A DNA stretch of 29,346 bases from an uncultured Coprococcus sp. (GTDB lineage: Bacteria; Bacillota; Clostridia; Lachnospirales; Lachnospiraceae), in assembly GCA_900557435.1 (NCBI GenBank), contig USSH01000001.1, positions 1-29,346 on the forward strand. The letters are read 5' to 3'. Below the pieces are notes generated by a model. The model ran no database searches. It was not told the origin of the DNA and saw only the letters and a program-made list of their open reading frames with translations. Of the stretch, positions 1-7,883 are shown in pieces. A program made the position numbers and the translations under genes. The number at the start of each line of letters is the position of its first letter. The stretch's first letter is position 1.

Positions 1-75
1 CAGGCATTCCACCTGCTAGACTACTCGCCCTTGTCTGGGCGCACAATTCCGATTTATCTTATATATTCAACGCAC

Positions 76-498
76 TCAATCAAACTTAAATATATTAAGT
101 CCTGTTCCTTCATCATAAATTCTGTCAACTTTTCCATCAATTACTGAAATCACCATCTCACAGACTGCGCTGACAACAGCTCTGTTCAGATGGCCGCCAA
201 ACACTTCACCCTTCTCATTTCCGGCGCTCATGTGAATATGTGCATAATATTCTCCGTCCATTGTACTGATTGTTCCTGTAAGCGATGTGATTTCATAATA
301 TCCTTTAAAGCTGTTGGAGTAATATTTCTTTTCATCTATCTTATATACTCCGACCGTAAAATCATCGATAGCTCCAAGAGCATTGATACTAGCAAGCTTT
401 ATATTCTCATTAATAGCAATTACCTTCAGTTGCTCCAATATCTCCTCACCCTTGTCAATCCTTGCAATTATAGTGTTGTCAAATCTTTTGTATTCCAT
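76..498 (-). CDS. PPC/DUF296-domain DNA-binding-like protein
   Basis: This 140-residue protein matches the stand-alone bacterial PPC (DUF296) fold, a small trimeric domain also found in plant AT-hook proteins. The sequence shows the expected pattern: an early GEEILEQLKVIA helix, an ASINALGAIDD segment, the HIHMS motif near residue 90 and FGGHLNRA just after it, which are the most conserved family positions (His-x-His and GGHL). Length is typical for the family. The ATG is preceded by GGAGG at about six bases, so the start is secure. No membrane segment or signal peptide is seen. The bacterial family has no firmly established biochemical role; DNA or small-ligand binding is usually proposed. 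It is the last gene of a same-strand run but has its own ribosome binding site. Confidence 0.85.
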   Translation of the reverse strand: MEYKRFDNTIIARIDKGEEILEQLKVIAINENIKLASINALGAIDDFTVGVYKIDEKKYYSNSFKGYYEITSLTGTISTMDGEYYAHIHMSAGNEKGEVFGGHLNRAVVSAVCEMVISVIDGKVDRIYDEGTGLNIFKFD

Positions 499-571
499 TT
501 TGTTCCTCCATTCTAAAACCTACAGCCTATTCTTCTGAGCAACATCCACATGTCCCCTGTGTTCGTCCGAA

Positions 572-1591
572 TCACTTTCCAAGCAAACCTTTTATTCCTT
601 TTACTATCACAAATATTCCAACTGCCAGAAATATCCCTTCCATCACGATTGGCATTATATAAGCCGGCAAAGATACCGTGCCTGAATCCCTGTTTGCCAT
701 AAGGACTAATATGTTGCCACCTATCATGAGCAGGGCGGAAATTGTGAACATACCCCCTACCGCGATCATGACGATATTCCCCACAATATTCCTTCCCTTT
801 TGTACAGTCCTTATGGTCGTGTCTATGCCCTCTTTATGTTCTCTGTAAAAATCCGTGACCGGATTGTCCACTGCACCATTTCCATCCCAGGACATCGCCA
901 TCCGCGCATTTGTCTCATACTGGTACTGCGAAGATCTGCTACGGTCTTGAACTTCAGGTGCTTTGCCGGTCTTCACCGCTATATAATCCTTCACACTTTT
1001 TACCATCACGACTATTCCCATAATGCCAAATAGGCTAAGCACAATTCCCGGCACACTTATGACATGTACATCATCTCCAAGAAAGGGAATTATTCCCCAT
1101 CCCATGCAAGACACGATAAATCCCAGAAGCAATCCGCTTGCAAGCTTCCTGCCGGCGGTCTGTGGTCCGTCACCGCCATTTACAAATCCAAGTGTCGCTG
1201 CCAGAACGAACAATATACCCATGCCAATGAGAATTACTCCCTTCCATACCCGTCCCCCTACATATGCGATCTCCGGGTGCTCCGGATTGTATCTGATATC
1301 CACTCTCTTTCCTATAGAAGGACGAGCGCTGGACGATGTATCATCTGTAAATGTATATTCTATATCGTCCACATAATATGTATATACAGCCGCATACATA
1401 TCATCGCCATCACTGTCCGTATGATGCGATATATCAGTTATCTTTCCTGTGGCAGTGCCATAATAACTGTCCTTATGTTTTCTATCCACTGTCATCACTA
1501 TACCGCCTATCGCCATGGCGAATCCAATGACCATAAATATCACCAATACCGCTATTCCGTTGTTTTTCCCTTTCTTAGTCCCCTTTGACAT
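572..1591 (-). CDS. DUF3592-domain multi-pass membrane protein
   Basis: This 339-residue protein of unknown function has a basic N-terminus, a first membrane helix at about residues 12-33, and then an extracytoplasmic beta-rich domain at about 40-107. The pattern YYGTATGKITDISHH...YTYYVDDIEYTF...GKRVDIRYNPEHPEIAYV is typical of DUF3592: a small barrel whose strands end in a 'Y-x-P-x-x-P' like turn. Further hydrophobic helices lie near 112-137, 150-170, 178-198, 268-297 and 308-335. The start is supported by AAGGG about eight bases upstream. A second, shorter DUF3592 protein is encoded at 17052-17528. DUF3592 proteins are common in Firmicutes and actinobacteria without an assigned role. No operon partner suggests a function. 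Confidence 0.75.
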   Translation of the reverse strand: MSKGTKKGKNNGIAVLVIFMVIGFAMAIGGIVMTVDRKHKDSYYGTATGKITDISHHTDSDGDDMYAAVYTYYVDDIEYTFTDDTSSSARPSIGKRVDIRYNPEHPEIAYVGGRVWKGVILIGMGILFVLAATLGFVNGGDGPQTAGRKLASGLLLGFIVSCMGWGIIPFLGDDVHVISVPGIVLSLFGIMGIVVMVKSVKDYIAVKTGKAPEVQDRSRSSQYQYETNARMAMSWDGNGAVDNPVTDFYREHKEGIDTTIRTVQKGRNIVGNIVMIAVGGMFTISALLMIGGNILVLMANRDSGTVSLPAYIMPIVMEGIFLAVGIFVIVKGIKGLLGK

Positions 1592-1683
1592 CCTGTAATC
1601 CCTTTCAAAATGATTGTTCCTGACGAAATCTCAGTTCTGTTTTCCGCAATTATATTCCCATTCACAATATCGCATATGTATTA

Positions 1684-2145
1684 TCAATAGAATTCCAGCC
1701 TGTGTTCAACCAGCTCGCTTCCCTCATATACGAGCTTGAGTGAGAAAAATCTCTCCTCCCCTTCAAGCAACAGCTTCAGAAATATCGCATCCCCGCTCCA
1801 CGTCGGAAGTGTTGGCACGATCTCCTTATCTATCCACTGAAGATCTCCCTCATCGCATATCTGAACATTTCCCTCAAATCCATCTGCAGTGAACAGGCAC
1901 ATAAGTTCATTCTCGCACTCATTGCTGACAAATGTAACCAGCCCCCTGAATCTGTATGATGTGAGCGTGAGTCCTGTCTCCTCCTTTATCTCCCTGAGCA
2001 GGCAGTCCTCTGGACTCTCACCCTCCTCGGCATGTCCACCCACGCCGATCCATTTTCCCTTGTTGATGTCCTTCTCCTTCTTGGTTCTGTGGAGCATCAG
2101 GTATTTTCCATCTTTCTCTATGTAGCAAAGTGTTGTCATCTTCAT
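1684..2145 (-). CDS. Nudix hydrolase (MutT / 8-oxo-dGTP diphosphatase type)
   Basis: This is a hydrolase of nucleoside diphosphate-linked compounds. The Nudix box is intact: GGHAEEGE...REIKEETG fits GX5EX7REUXEEXGU, with the metal-binding glutamates present. The segment MKMTTLCYIEKDGKYLMLHR at the chosen start is the usual N-terminus of this Firmicutes subfamily, annotated as 8-oxo-dGTP diphosphatase. The preferred start (ATG ending at 2145) has AAGGAG about 11-12 bases upstream. A longer in-frame form begins with GTG at 2229 and has GGGAG at seven bases, so it cannot be excluded, but its extra 28 residues lie outside the Nudix domain. The gene follows the EamA transporter gene and may be co-transcribed with it. 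The true substrate cannot be read from sequence. Confidence 0.88.
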   Translation of the reverse strand: MKMTTLCYIEKDGKYLMLHRTKKEKDINKGKWIGVGGHAEEGESPEDCLLREIKEETGLTLTSYRFRGLVTFVSNECENELMCLFTADGFEGNVQICDEGDLQWIDKEIVPTLPTWSGDAIFLKLLLEGEERFFSLKLVYEGSELVEHRLEFY

Positions 2146-2265
2146 AACTACTACTGTCTCCTTATCCTCTTTTGCACGTTTCATGTCGCGGATACATTGA
2201 ATTTTTCGCGCACTGCCTGTCACAAACACAATCTATCTCCCGCACGCCTCCAGACGCAAATACAA

Positions 2266-3210
2266 TTAATCTTTCTCACTCCGTTCTCTGCTGTTCACTA
2301 TGTATATTCCTGCGCACACCAAAACCAGCGACACCAGGCTTACCGGGCCAAGTGCCTGCGCGCCCTCGCGGAGCAGCCACGCCGACAATATCACGCCGAA
2401 CACCGGATTCATAAATCCAAATACTGCAACTCTGGATATGGGATTGTACTTGAGCAGCATTCCCCACAGAGAATATGCCACCGCCGATACAAGAGCCAGA
2501 TATATGAGCATCAAAACTCCTTCGGTGGATACGGTGCTGAGTCTGCCTCCCATGGCAAAACCGGCAGACGACAGGATAATTCCGCCAACTATAAACTGAT
2601 AGCCACTGAGCATGACCGGATTGTGTTTTGCCGAATATCGCTTCAGGAACACAGATGAAAATGCATAAGCCACTGTCGAAAGGAATATCGCACCCTCGCC
2701 TGACAAGCTCATATGGAAATTCATTCCATTCATATTTATGAGAACAACTCCCGCAAATCCAACCAGACATCCAAGCATCTTCTTCGCAGTGACATTTTCC
2801 TGATGGAATATGAATCCCGACACTATGATGGCAACGAATACATTTACTGCCTCTATGATCGAGGCCTTGACTCCGCTTGTGTGTGCAAGTCCTATATAAA
2901 AGAACAGGTATTGTATGACAGTCTGCAGCATAGCCAGCCATGCGATTTTGCCGGTGCAGCCCTTCTCCGGCTTTATTAACTTTCCTTCCAGCAGACTTCC
3001 AAACAGCACTGCAAGTACACCCGCCAGCACGAATCGCATACCTGCGAACAGTATCTGTGCCGACGTATCCGCACTCTCTATATTCCACAGTCCATAACCT
3101 ATCTTTATACACGGAAATGCACTTCCCCACAGCAGGCAGCACAGCATGGCACCGAGCCACACAACACTGGTTTTCTGCATCCATTTGTCGTTTATCTCTA
3201 TCTTATTCAT
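2266..3210 (-). CDS. EamA-family (DMT superfamily) metabolite transporter
   Basis: This is an inner-membrane carrier of the drug/metabolite transporter superfamily, with two EamA repeats of about five helices each. The N-terminal repeat begins WLGAMLCCLLWGSAFPCIKIGY, including the characteristic WGS/F-P element after the first helix. The second repeat begins near GEGAIFLSTVAYAFSSVFLKR. The C-terminus ends in a helix and a short charged tail (NSRERSEKD). Ten helices and about 315 residues fit the family. I chose ATG at 3210 (MNKIEIND) because GAGAGAAG lies just upstream; the ATG at 3237 has no ribosome binding site. Substrate is unknown; family members export amino acids, purines or other metabolites. 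A long open frame overlapping on the same strand (2276-3184) is a shadow. Confidence 0.88.
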   Translation of the reverse strand: MNKIEINDKWMQKTSVVWLGAMLCCLLWGSAFPCIKIGYGLWNIESADTSAQILFAGMRFVLAGVLAVLFGSLLEGKLIKPEKGCTGKIAWLAMLQTVIQYLFFYIGLAHTSGVKASIIEAVNVFVAIIVSGFIFHQENVTAKKMLGCLVGFAGVVLINMNGMNFHMSLSGEGAIFLSTVAYAFSSVFLKRYSAKHNPVMLSGYQFIVGGIILSSAGFAMGGRLSTVSTEGVLMLIYLALVSAVAYSLWGMLLKYNPISRVAVFGFMNPVFGVILSAWLLREGAQALGPVSLVSLVLVCAGIYIVNSRERSEKD

Positions 3211-3253
3211 GTTTACTTCTCTCAATCTTTTATCCATAGTCCGGCATCAGCGC

Positions 3254-4027
3254 TTATAACTGCCAGTCTATATTCTTTGCATTCTCCGCAAGCAGCAGCC
3301 TGGTTGCAAGTTCTCCATCATCAAGCTCTATATAGTCGCCATTTGCATAGTACCGCCACTCGGCAGTCATCTTTTTCCCTGACCAGTTCTTCTCTCTTAT
3401 AACCCAGAACTGTTTTGGAGAAAGTCTTTCATGGTTGTTCCTCATCAGATTATAACACTCTGTGTATCTGCATTTTCTTACAAGTTCCTTGACATCTATG
3501 AATGTCTCACGATTCTGGACCTGACAGATAAGCAAGCAGCAATTCTTCTTCGACTTTCTCTGCACCCTCTCGATCGATATATCAAACCACGAACACAGGA
3601 TCATGTAGACCAGTATGTACACAAACAGATATGCTATGGAGAATACAACATCTCCTCTCGAACCGATGATCTTGTACAGGAACCACTTATTGAAATAGAA
3701 CAAGATCACACCCGTCAGGAATGAGCACAGGATCAGGTCAGTGAACCACTGTCCTGCCACGATCAGTCCATGTGTATTCCTCGAATCCGAGAAAAATCTC
3801 AGTATCCAGAGAAGCAGCATCGTGATGACCGCCAGCACAAGCGCAGCTATACCAAGGTGTACCCCGGAGTCAAATATTCAGTGCCAGTTAAGCGGTAATT
3901 TTATATGTTTTATGTCATGCAGGAGATACTGCACATCTGGATTCCAAACCGTATTGCCCCAATATATGAATCCCCACACTGCACCTATCACAAATAACAA
4001 AATCTCCTTTTTCCATCTTCCCCTCAT
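3254..4027 (-). pseudogene. Membrane protein gene interrupted by an in-frame TGA
   Basis: A strong start is present at 4025-4027: GGAGG, six bases, then ATG. It opens MRGRWKKEILLFVIGAVWG, a basic N-terminus with a membrane helix. Codon 50 (3878-3880) is TGA. The same frame then continues without interruption for another 207 residues to the stop at 3254. After the TGA, IAALVLAVITMLLLWIL forms the second expected helix, followed by two more helices (about 85-110 and 115-140) and a soluble C-terminal domain of about 100 residues (ICQVQNRETF...EWRYYANGDYIEL). The downstream open part could only start at a GTG (3838) with no ribosome binding site, so the gene reads as a recent nonsense mutant of a roughly 257-residue protein. 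I do not recognise the family. A sequencing error or a within-population variant is possible. Confidence 0.7.
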
Positions 4028-4220
4028 AATGTACCTCCATTCTTAAGCATCTTTTATTGTATATATATGGAAAGTATATTTTTATACACGAAAAAAGTCA
4101 ATTTTCTTTCCCCATTGGCGCGACTTGTTTTTGGCAAATATTTCTTCAATTATCTCCTCGTATATGATATGCTCTAGTTAGTTTATGCTAACCATATAGA
4201 TTATTTACAAGGGGGATTAC

Positions 4221-4922
4221 ATGGAACAGACAGAAAAGATTAAATACCAAAGGAACTGCCTGCTGGGCGCGCTCGGCGCAGCACTTCTCATCGTCGGAGA
4301 TCTGTGTCTCAGCATCGTACCCGCATCGCCCGCAGACAAAGGGCTCTATGTGAGGGAAGCATACATGAACGGAGATTTTCAGCTGTGGAGGGTGGCACTG
4401 CTTCTAGTGACCGGCCTTATCGGTATGTTCTTCTATGCATTTGGCATAGAAGCCATCGCAGAGCAGATACTTCCCAAGTACCGCAAGACCAGAGCGCTCG
4501 TCAAATACGCAGGACTCATGTATGTTGCATCCGCCGCAACACTGCATTTTCTCGTAGGATCACTCGCCTACTGGGTAACATATCTGTCAGAACACATTGG
4601 AAGGGAACAGGCCATCGCATACGTCGATGATTACTACAATCTGCTCTTCCCGGCTGTCAGCATAGTGTACATACCGACAGCCCTGCTCATGCTCACAAGC
4701 CTTATATCCCTGCTAGCAGGCAGAACTGTCATGAAGAGGGGCATGATCGTATTCCATATCATCACATGGCAGCTTATATTTGTGCTCATCCCTGACATCA
4801 GACAGGCCATGGGTGCTGATATATCCACAATAGACTATGTTTTCAGCCAGGCATCTGGCAATACCGCCTGTCTCATCTGGCTTGTTGCCAACTTTGTATA
4901 CTCACGCAGGAATGATAAGTAA
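4221..4922 (+). CDS. Six-helix integral membrane protein (DUF6796-like)
   Basis: This 233-residue hydrophobic protein has about six predicted helices (near residues 14-33, 57-78, 92-118, 140-166, 172-195 and 210-227). GGGGG lies about eight bases upstream of the ATG. The layout resembles small membrane proteins annotated as DUF6796 in Lachnospiraceae, for example the early LLIVGDLCLS segment and the SPADKGLYVREAYMNGDFQLWR loop; this is recalled similarity and not checked. Function is unknown. It is one of only two plus-strand genes in the window and stands alone, with a strong hairpin terminator 50 bases downstream. An inverted repeat GTTAG-6-CTAAC (4177-4192) lies in its leader and could be an operator. 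Confidence 0.65.
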   Translation: MEQTEKIKYQRNCLLGALGAALLIVGDLCLSIVPASPADKGLYVREAYMNGDFQLWRVALLLVTGLIGMFFYAFGIEAIAEQILPKYRKTRALVKYAGLMYVASAATLHFLVGSLAYWVTYLSEHIGREQAIAYVDDYYNLLFPAVSIVYIPTALLMLTSLISLLAGRTVMKRGMIVFHIITWQLIFVLIPDIRQAMGADISTIDYVFSQASGNTACLIWLVANFVYSRRNDK

Positions 4923-4973
4923 TTCTCAAGACCCCGAATGCCGGAAGGGGCCTGATCCCATCCGTTGCCACGC

Positions 4974-5019
4974 AAAAAGTCCCATGCATCTGCACCGTGC
5001 AGACACATGGGACTTTCTT
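4974..5019. terminator. Bidirectional intrinsic terminator between convergent genes
   Basis: An 11-bp perfect stem AAAGTCCCATG (4976-4986) / CATGGGACTTT (5006-5016) encloses a second perfect 7-bp stem TCTGCAC (4989-4995) / GTGCAGA (4997-5003). The plus strand continues CTTATCTTATT and the minus strand reads TTTTTGCG. It serves the 4221-4922 gene and probably also oleate hydratase. Confidence 0.85.
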
Positions 5020-5121
5020 ATCTTATTACTCTATATTGCTATTCACATTTTAAAACACTACGCATACGCTGATTGCGTACATCACAATTTATTTCAACAT
5101 CATAGACGATGTCACATCAAC

Positions 5122-7086
5122 CTACAGCATACCCTCTTTGATGATGTCGTGGTCTCTCAGTACCTTTTCGATCACCGTGCCCTGGATCTTCTTAAGTATA
5201 GGTCTCTTGAGCTTGTTCAGAGGTCCAAGATTTATCTCAAGCGGAGATTTGCCATCCATGAGCTTCACGCTGCTGTCCAGCAGCTCACGGATATCGTACA
5301 CACTTCCCCACACCTCAGGAACACCTCTGTCCACGCCGAGGAGTCCATACACAGCCTCCATGGCAGTTCTCACTGAATACTCTGTGGTGAACACCGTGTC
5401 ACGAGGAGTGTCGGCGAACTGTCCGAGGAATGCAAAGTTCGTGCATCCGTCTGGAATTACATCCGGTCTGTCGCCCTTTGCTCTAGGCATGAAGAACGCG
5501 GTGATATATGGCATCATAGTTGGCACGCAGACTGCGCTGTTTGTGGCCAGCTCCTCGATCTCATCCTCAGGCACTCCCAGATGGTAGAGCCACTCCTCCG
5601 TGATCTCCTTACCTGTGCAGTCCTTCATAGGCTTCTTGATATAATCGCCCGGAACATCTGTGAACAGGCCATATACCCATACACACACCTTATCCTTGTC
5701 CTGAGTCTTGAACTGTCCCTGTCTGTTGATGGTCCAGCTCATCAGCCAGCTTGAATCCTGGCAGCTCACTATACCGCCCGTGACAACCTTTCCTGTTCTC
5801 GGATCACGCTTGCAGATATCCACGATGTAAGGGATGATCTTGTCGTCCAGCGTTGTTACTGTGGCTGACTCCCAGTTTGTCTTTGATATATCAGAGCAGA
5901 ACTTCTCTGGATGTCCAAATGAAGGATCCTGTGCAGCTATGTTCTTCCACAGACTCCAGCAGCCGCTTGTTCTGACTTCTGCGTCACCATTTGGCGCATG
6001 ATTCTGATCGCCGTAGATAGTTCCCTCCGTACAGCTTCCATTTGTTACAAATACAAGATCGTTCTCAGTGAGTGGAATACCCTTCTCAGTTCCATTTACC
6101 CTGCACTCGATGGTCTTTGCTATCTTCTTGCCGTCTCTCATGTCAAATATGACATTTGTGACCTCCGTATTGTACTGGAATGTCACGCCCGCAGCTTCAA
6201 GATACTTCACCATCGGAAGGATCAGCGACTCATACTGGTTGTACTTTGTGAACTTGAGTGCTGAGAAATCTGGAAGTCCTGAGATGTGATGTATGAATCT
6301 CTGGAAGTAGAGTTTCATCTCCAGTGCACTGTGCCAGTTCTCAAATGCAAACATCGTCCTCCAGTACAGCCAGAATGTTGAATCAAATACCTCTTCATCG
6401 AATACATCCTCTATCGTCTTGTCATACAGATCCTCGTCCTTTGTCATGAAGAGCTTCATGATCTCCATACAGCCCTTCTGGCTCAGATTAAATTTGCCAT
6501 CTGTGTGGGCATCCTTGCCTCTGTTCACTGTTGCTCTGCACAGTGAGTAATTTGGATCCTCTTTGTTCAGCCAGTAATACTCGTCAAGAACCGATACCCC
6601 CGGTGTCTCTATTGAAGGTATACTTCTGAACAGATCCCACAGGCACTCGAAATGGTTCTCCATCTCACGTCCACCTCTCATGACGTAGCCTCTGGCAGGA
6701 TCAAATATTCCATCGCACGCGCCGCCCGCTATATCCATAGCCTCAAGAATATGGATATGTGAACCCGGCATCTGTCCGTCACGCACAAGGAAACAAGCTG
6801 CTGCCAGTGATGCAAGTCCACTTCCAACTATATATGCGTTCTTGTCATCCACGCCCTCCGGCTTTCTCGGTCTGGCAAATGCCTCGTAGTTACCATTTGT
6901 ATAATAGATTCCCTTGCTGTTCTTCTCATGCTTTCCGCGCTCCGTATTGCGGTACTCTGCATGTTCTGCCGCAGCCTTCTCCTTCTGAACTTTTGCCTTA
7001 TTGTGATTCTTTACTGTGAGAGCTGCTGCTCCTGCGCCGGCTGCTGCCACCGCTGCGATTCCGATTCCTAATTTCTTCTTTGACAT
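5122..7086 (-). CDS. ohyA: Oleate hydratase (MCRA family), membrane-anchored form
   Basis: This FAD-dependent fatty acid hydratase adds water to the cis-9 double bond of oleate and related unsaturated fatty acids to give 10-hydroxy acids. Visible family features are the dinucleotide fold YIVGSGLASLAAACFL (about residues 85-100), the LEAMDIAGGACDG loop, and RGGREMENHFECLWDLF with the catalytic-loop glutamate near 141. WLYWRTMFAFENWHSALEMKLYFQRF and the C-terminal MPYITAFFMPR...DGCTNFAFLGQF are also characteristic. The chosen ATG (7086) has AAAGGAG at eight bases and gives 654 residues; the upstream 12 codons lack such a site. Unlike the cytosolic/peripheral enzymes of about 590 residues, it has an N-terminal hydrophobic segment (KKLGIGIAAVAAAGAGAAALTV) plus a charged linker, so it is likely a membrane-tethered protein. 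A TetR regulator lies directly upstream, separated by a terminator. Confidence 0.95.
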   Translation of the reverse strand: MSKKKLGIGIAAVAAAGAGAAALTVKNHNKAKVQKEKAAAEHAEYRNTERGKHEKNSKGIYYTNGNYEAFARPRKPEGVDDKNAYIVGSGLASLAAACFLVRDGQMPGSHIHILEAMDIAGGACDGIFDPARGYVMRGGREMENHFECLWDLFRSIPSIETPGVSVLDEYYWLNKEDPNYSLCRATVNRGKDAHTDGKFNLSQKGCMEIMKLFMTKDEDLYDKTIEDVFDEEVFDSTFWLYWRTMFAFENWHSALEMKLYFQRFIHHISGLPDFSALKFTKYNQYESLILPMVKYLEAAGVTFQYNTEVTNVIFDMRDGKKIAKTIECRVNGTEKGIPLTENDLVFVTNGSCTEGTIYGDQNHAPNGDAEVRTSGCWSLWKNIAAQDPSFGHPEKFCSDISKTNWESATVTTLDDKIIPYIVDICKRDPRTGKVVTGGIVSCQDSSWLMSWTINRQGQFKTQDKDKVCVWVYGLFTDVPGDYIKKPMKDCTGKEITEEWLYHLGVPEDEIEELATNSAVCVPTMMPYITAFFMPRAKGDRPDVIPDGCTNFAFLGQFADTPRDTVFTTEYSVRTAMEAVYGLLGVDRGVPEVWGSVYDIRELLDSSVKLMDGKSPLEINLGPLNKLKRPILKKIQGTVIEKVLRDHDIIKEGML

Positions 7087-7166
7087 AAGCAATTCTCCTT
7101 TCAGTCTGCCGTCTATTTCCATCTCATGTCCCTATAATAGCTTACCCAATTTTTATTTCATATTTA

Positions 7167-7203
7167 CAAAAAAAGTGGAATGATAAAATTTTTATCATTC
7201 CAC
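7167..7203 (-). terminator. Intrinsic terminator after the TetR gene
   Basis: A 14-bp perfect stem, GTGGAATGATAAAA (7175-7188) / TTTTATCATTCCAC (7190-7203), is followed on the minus strand by seven T residues. It ends the regulator transcript and implies that ohyA has its own promoter in the 80 bases that follow. A -10-like TATTAT is present there but no clear -35. Confidence 0.9.
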
Positions 7204-7218
7204 CCGTTTTGTATAAAT

Positions 7219-7797
7219 TTATTTTGAATATTTCTCCATGAACAGTATCACGCTCTGCCTCAGCACTTCCATCTGTGACTTCAGATAATATTCATCCTCA
7301 AATAAAGCATAATGCACGCTTGCTCTTACGAATATGAAAATCAATGGAGTAAGAATATTGTAAGGAATGCCTATCTTAGGCTCAAGCTGTTTTGCATACT
7401 CTGTATATCTCTCATTGACTCCTTCAAAGAACCTCTTTCCATGCTCAATATACTTTGGATGAGTATACACCTGATACATCAGTCTATATTTTTTGCCATG
7501 CTTCCTTGCTGTCCAATATGGTATTTCCTCAATAAACCGCATTACATCCTCTGCATCCTTTGGCGATTCCTTCATGAAATCATCCTCAACCTTTGACATG
7601 CAATGTGCAGTGGACTGTACTATCAGATCATCCAAATCGTCAAAGTATGTATATAACACAGATGGGTTTGTATTGCATGCTTTTGCAAGTCCTCTTATTC
7701 CCACAGAATTCAGTCCGTTCTCGGCATAGCACTCATAGCATTTCTCCATCAGTTCTATCTTTTTGGCCTGAAACTGTTCCTCATTGCGTACTCTCAC
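7219..7797 (-). CDS. TetR/AcrR-family regulator, likely controls oleate hydratase
   Basis: This 192-residue one-component regulator has an N-terminal helix-turn-helix: ELMEKCYECYAENGLNSVGIRGLAKACNTNPSVLYTYFDDLDDLI. The TetR signature (G-x-x-x-LA...S-x-LY-x-YF) is clear. The rest is a helical ligand-binding and dimer domain without recognised effector residues. I placed the start at the GTG ending at 7797 because AAGGAGG lies seven bases before it; the longer frame reads this ribosome binding site as protein. Its position directly upstream of ohyA on the same strand suggests that it represses ohyA and perhaps itself in response to unsaturated fatty acids. That role is inferred from context only. 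Confidence 0.85.
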   Translation of the reverse strand: MRVRNEEQFQAKKIELMEKCYECYAENGLNSVGIRGLAKACNTNPSVLYTYFDDLDDLIVQSTAHCMSKVEDDFMKESPKDAEDVMRFIEEIPYWTARKHGKKYRLMYQVYTHPKYIEHGKRFFEGVNERYTEYAKQLEPKIGIPYNILTPLIFIFVRASVHYALFEDEYYLKSQMEVLRQSVILFMEKYSK

Positions 7798-7852
7798 TTC
7801 ACTGCCTCCTTCAAGTAACATCCTGCCAGCATTTAATCAGGCAAATTTTTTC

Positions 7853-7882
7853 ATATTAGCACGACACATCTTGACTTGTCAG
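7853..7882 (-). promoter_or_regulatory. Putative promoter of the TetR gene
   Basis: CTGACA (7877-7882) and TAATAT (7853-7858) lie 18 bases apart on the minus strand, directly after the stop codon of the surface-protein gene. A small inverted repeat TGAC-TT-GTCA overlaps the -35 and could be an autoregulatory site; this is weak evidence. Confidence 0.45.
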
Positions 7883-7883
7883 C

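Noticed and set aside
1..75. GC-rich hairpin GCCC/GGGC at the left edge
   Set aside because: The stem is short, no T run follows on either strand, and the window edge hides the context. It was not called as a terminator or RNA.
2276..3184. A 302-codon minus-strand open frame overlapping the EamA gene
   Set aside because: It is the EamA coding sequence read in another frame; the product is Cys/His-rich and has no membrane-helix pattern or family match.
3878..3880. The TGA in the split membrane protein as a selenocysteine or recoded codon
   Set aside because: No selenocysteine insertion hairpin is evident after it, the position is not a redox motif, and TGA is absent as sense codon in the other genes read here.
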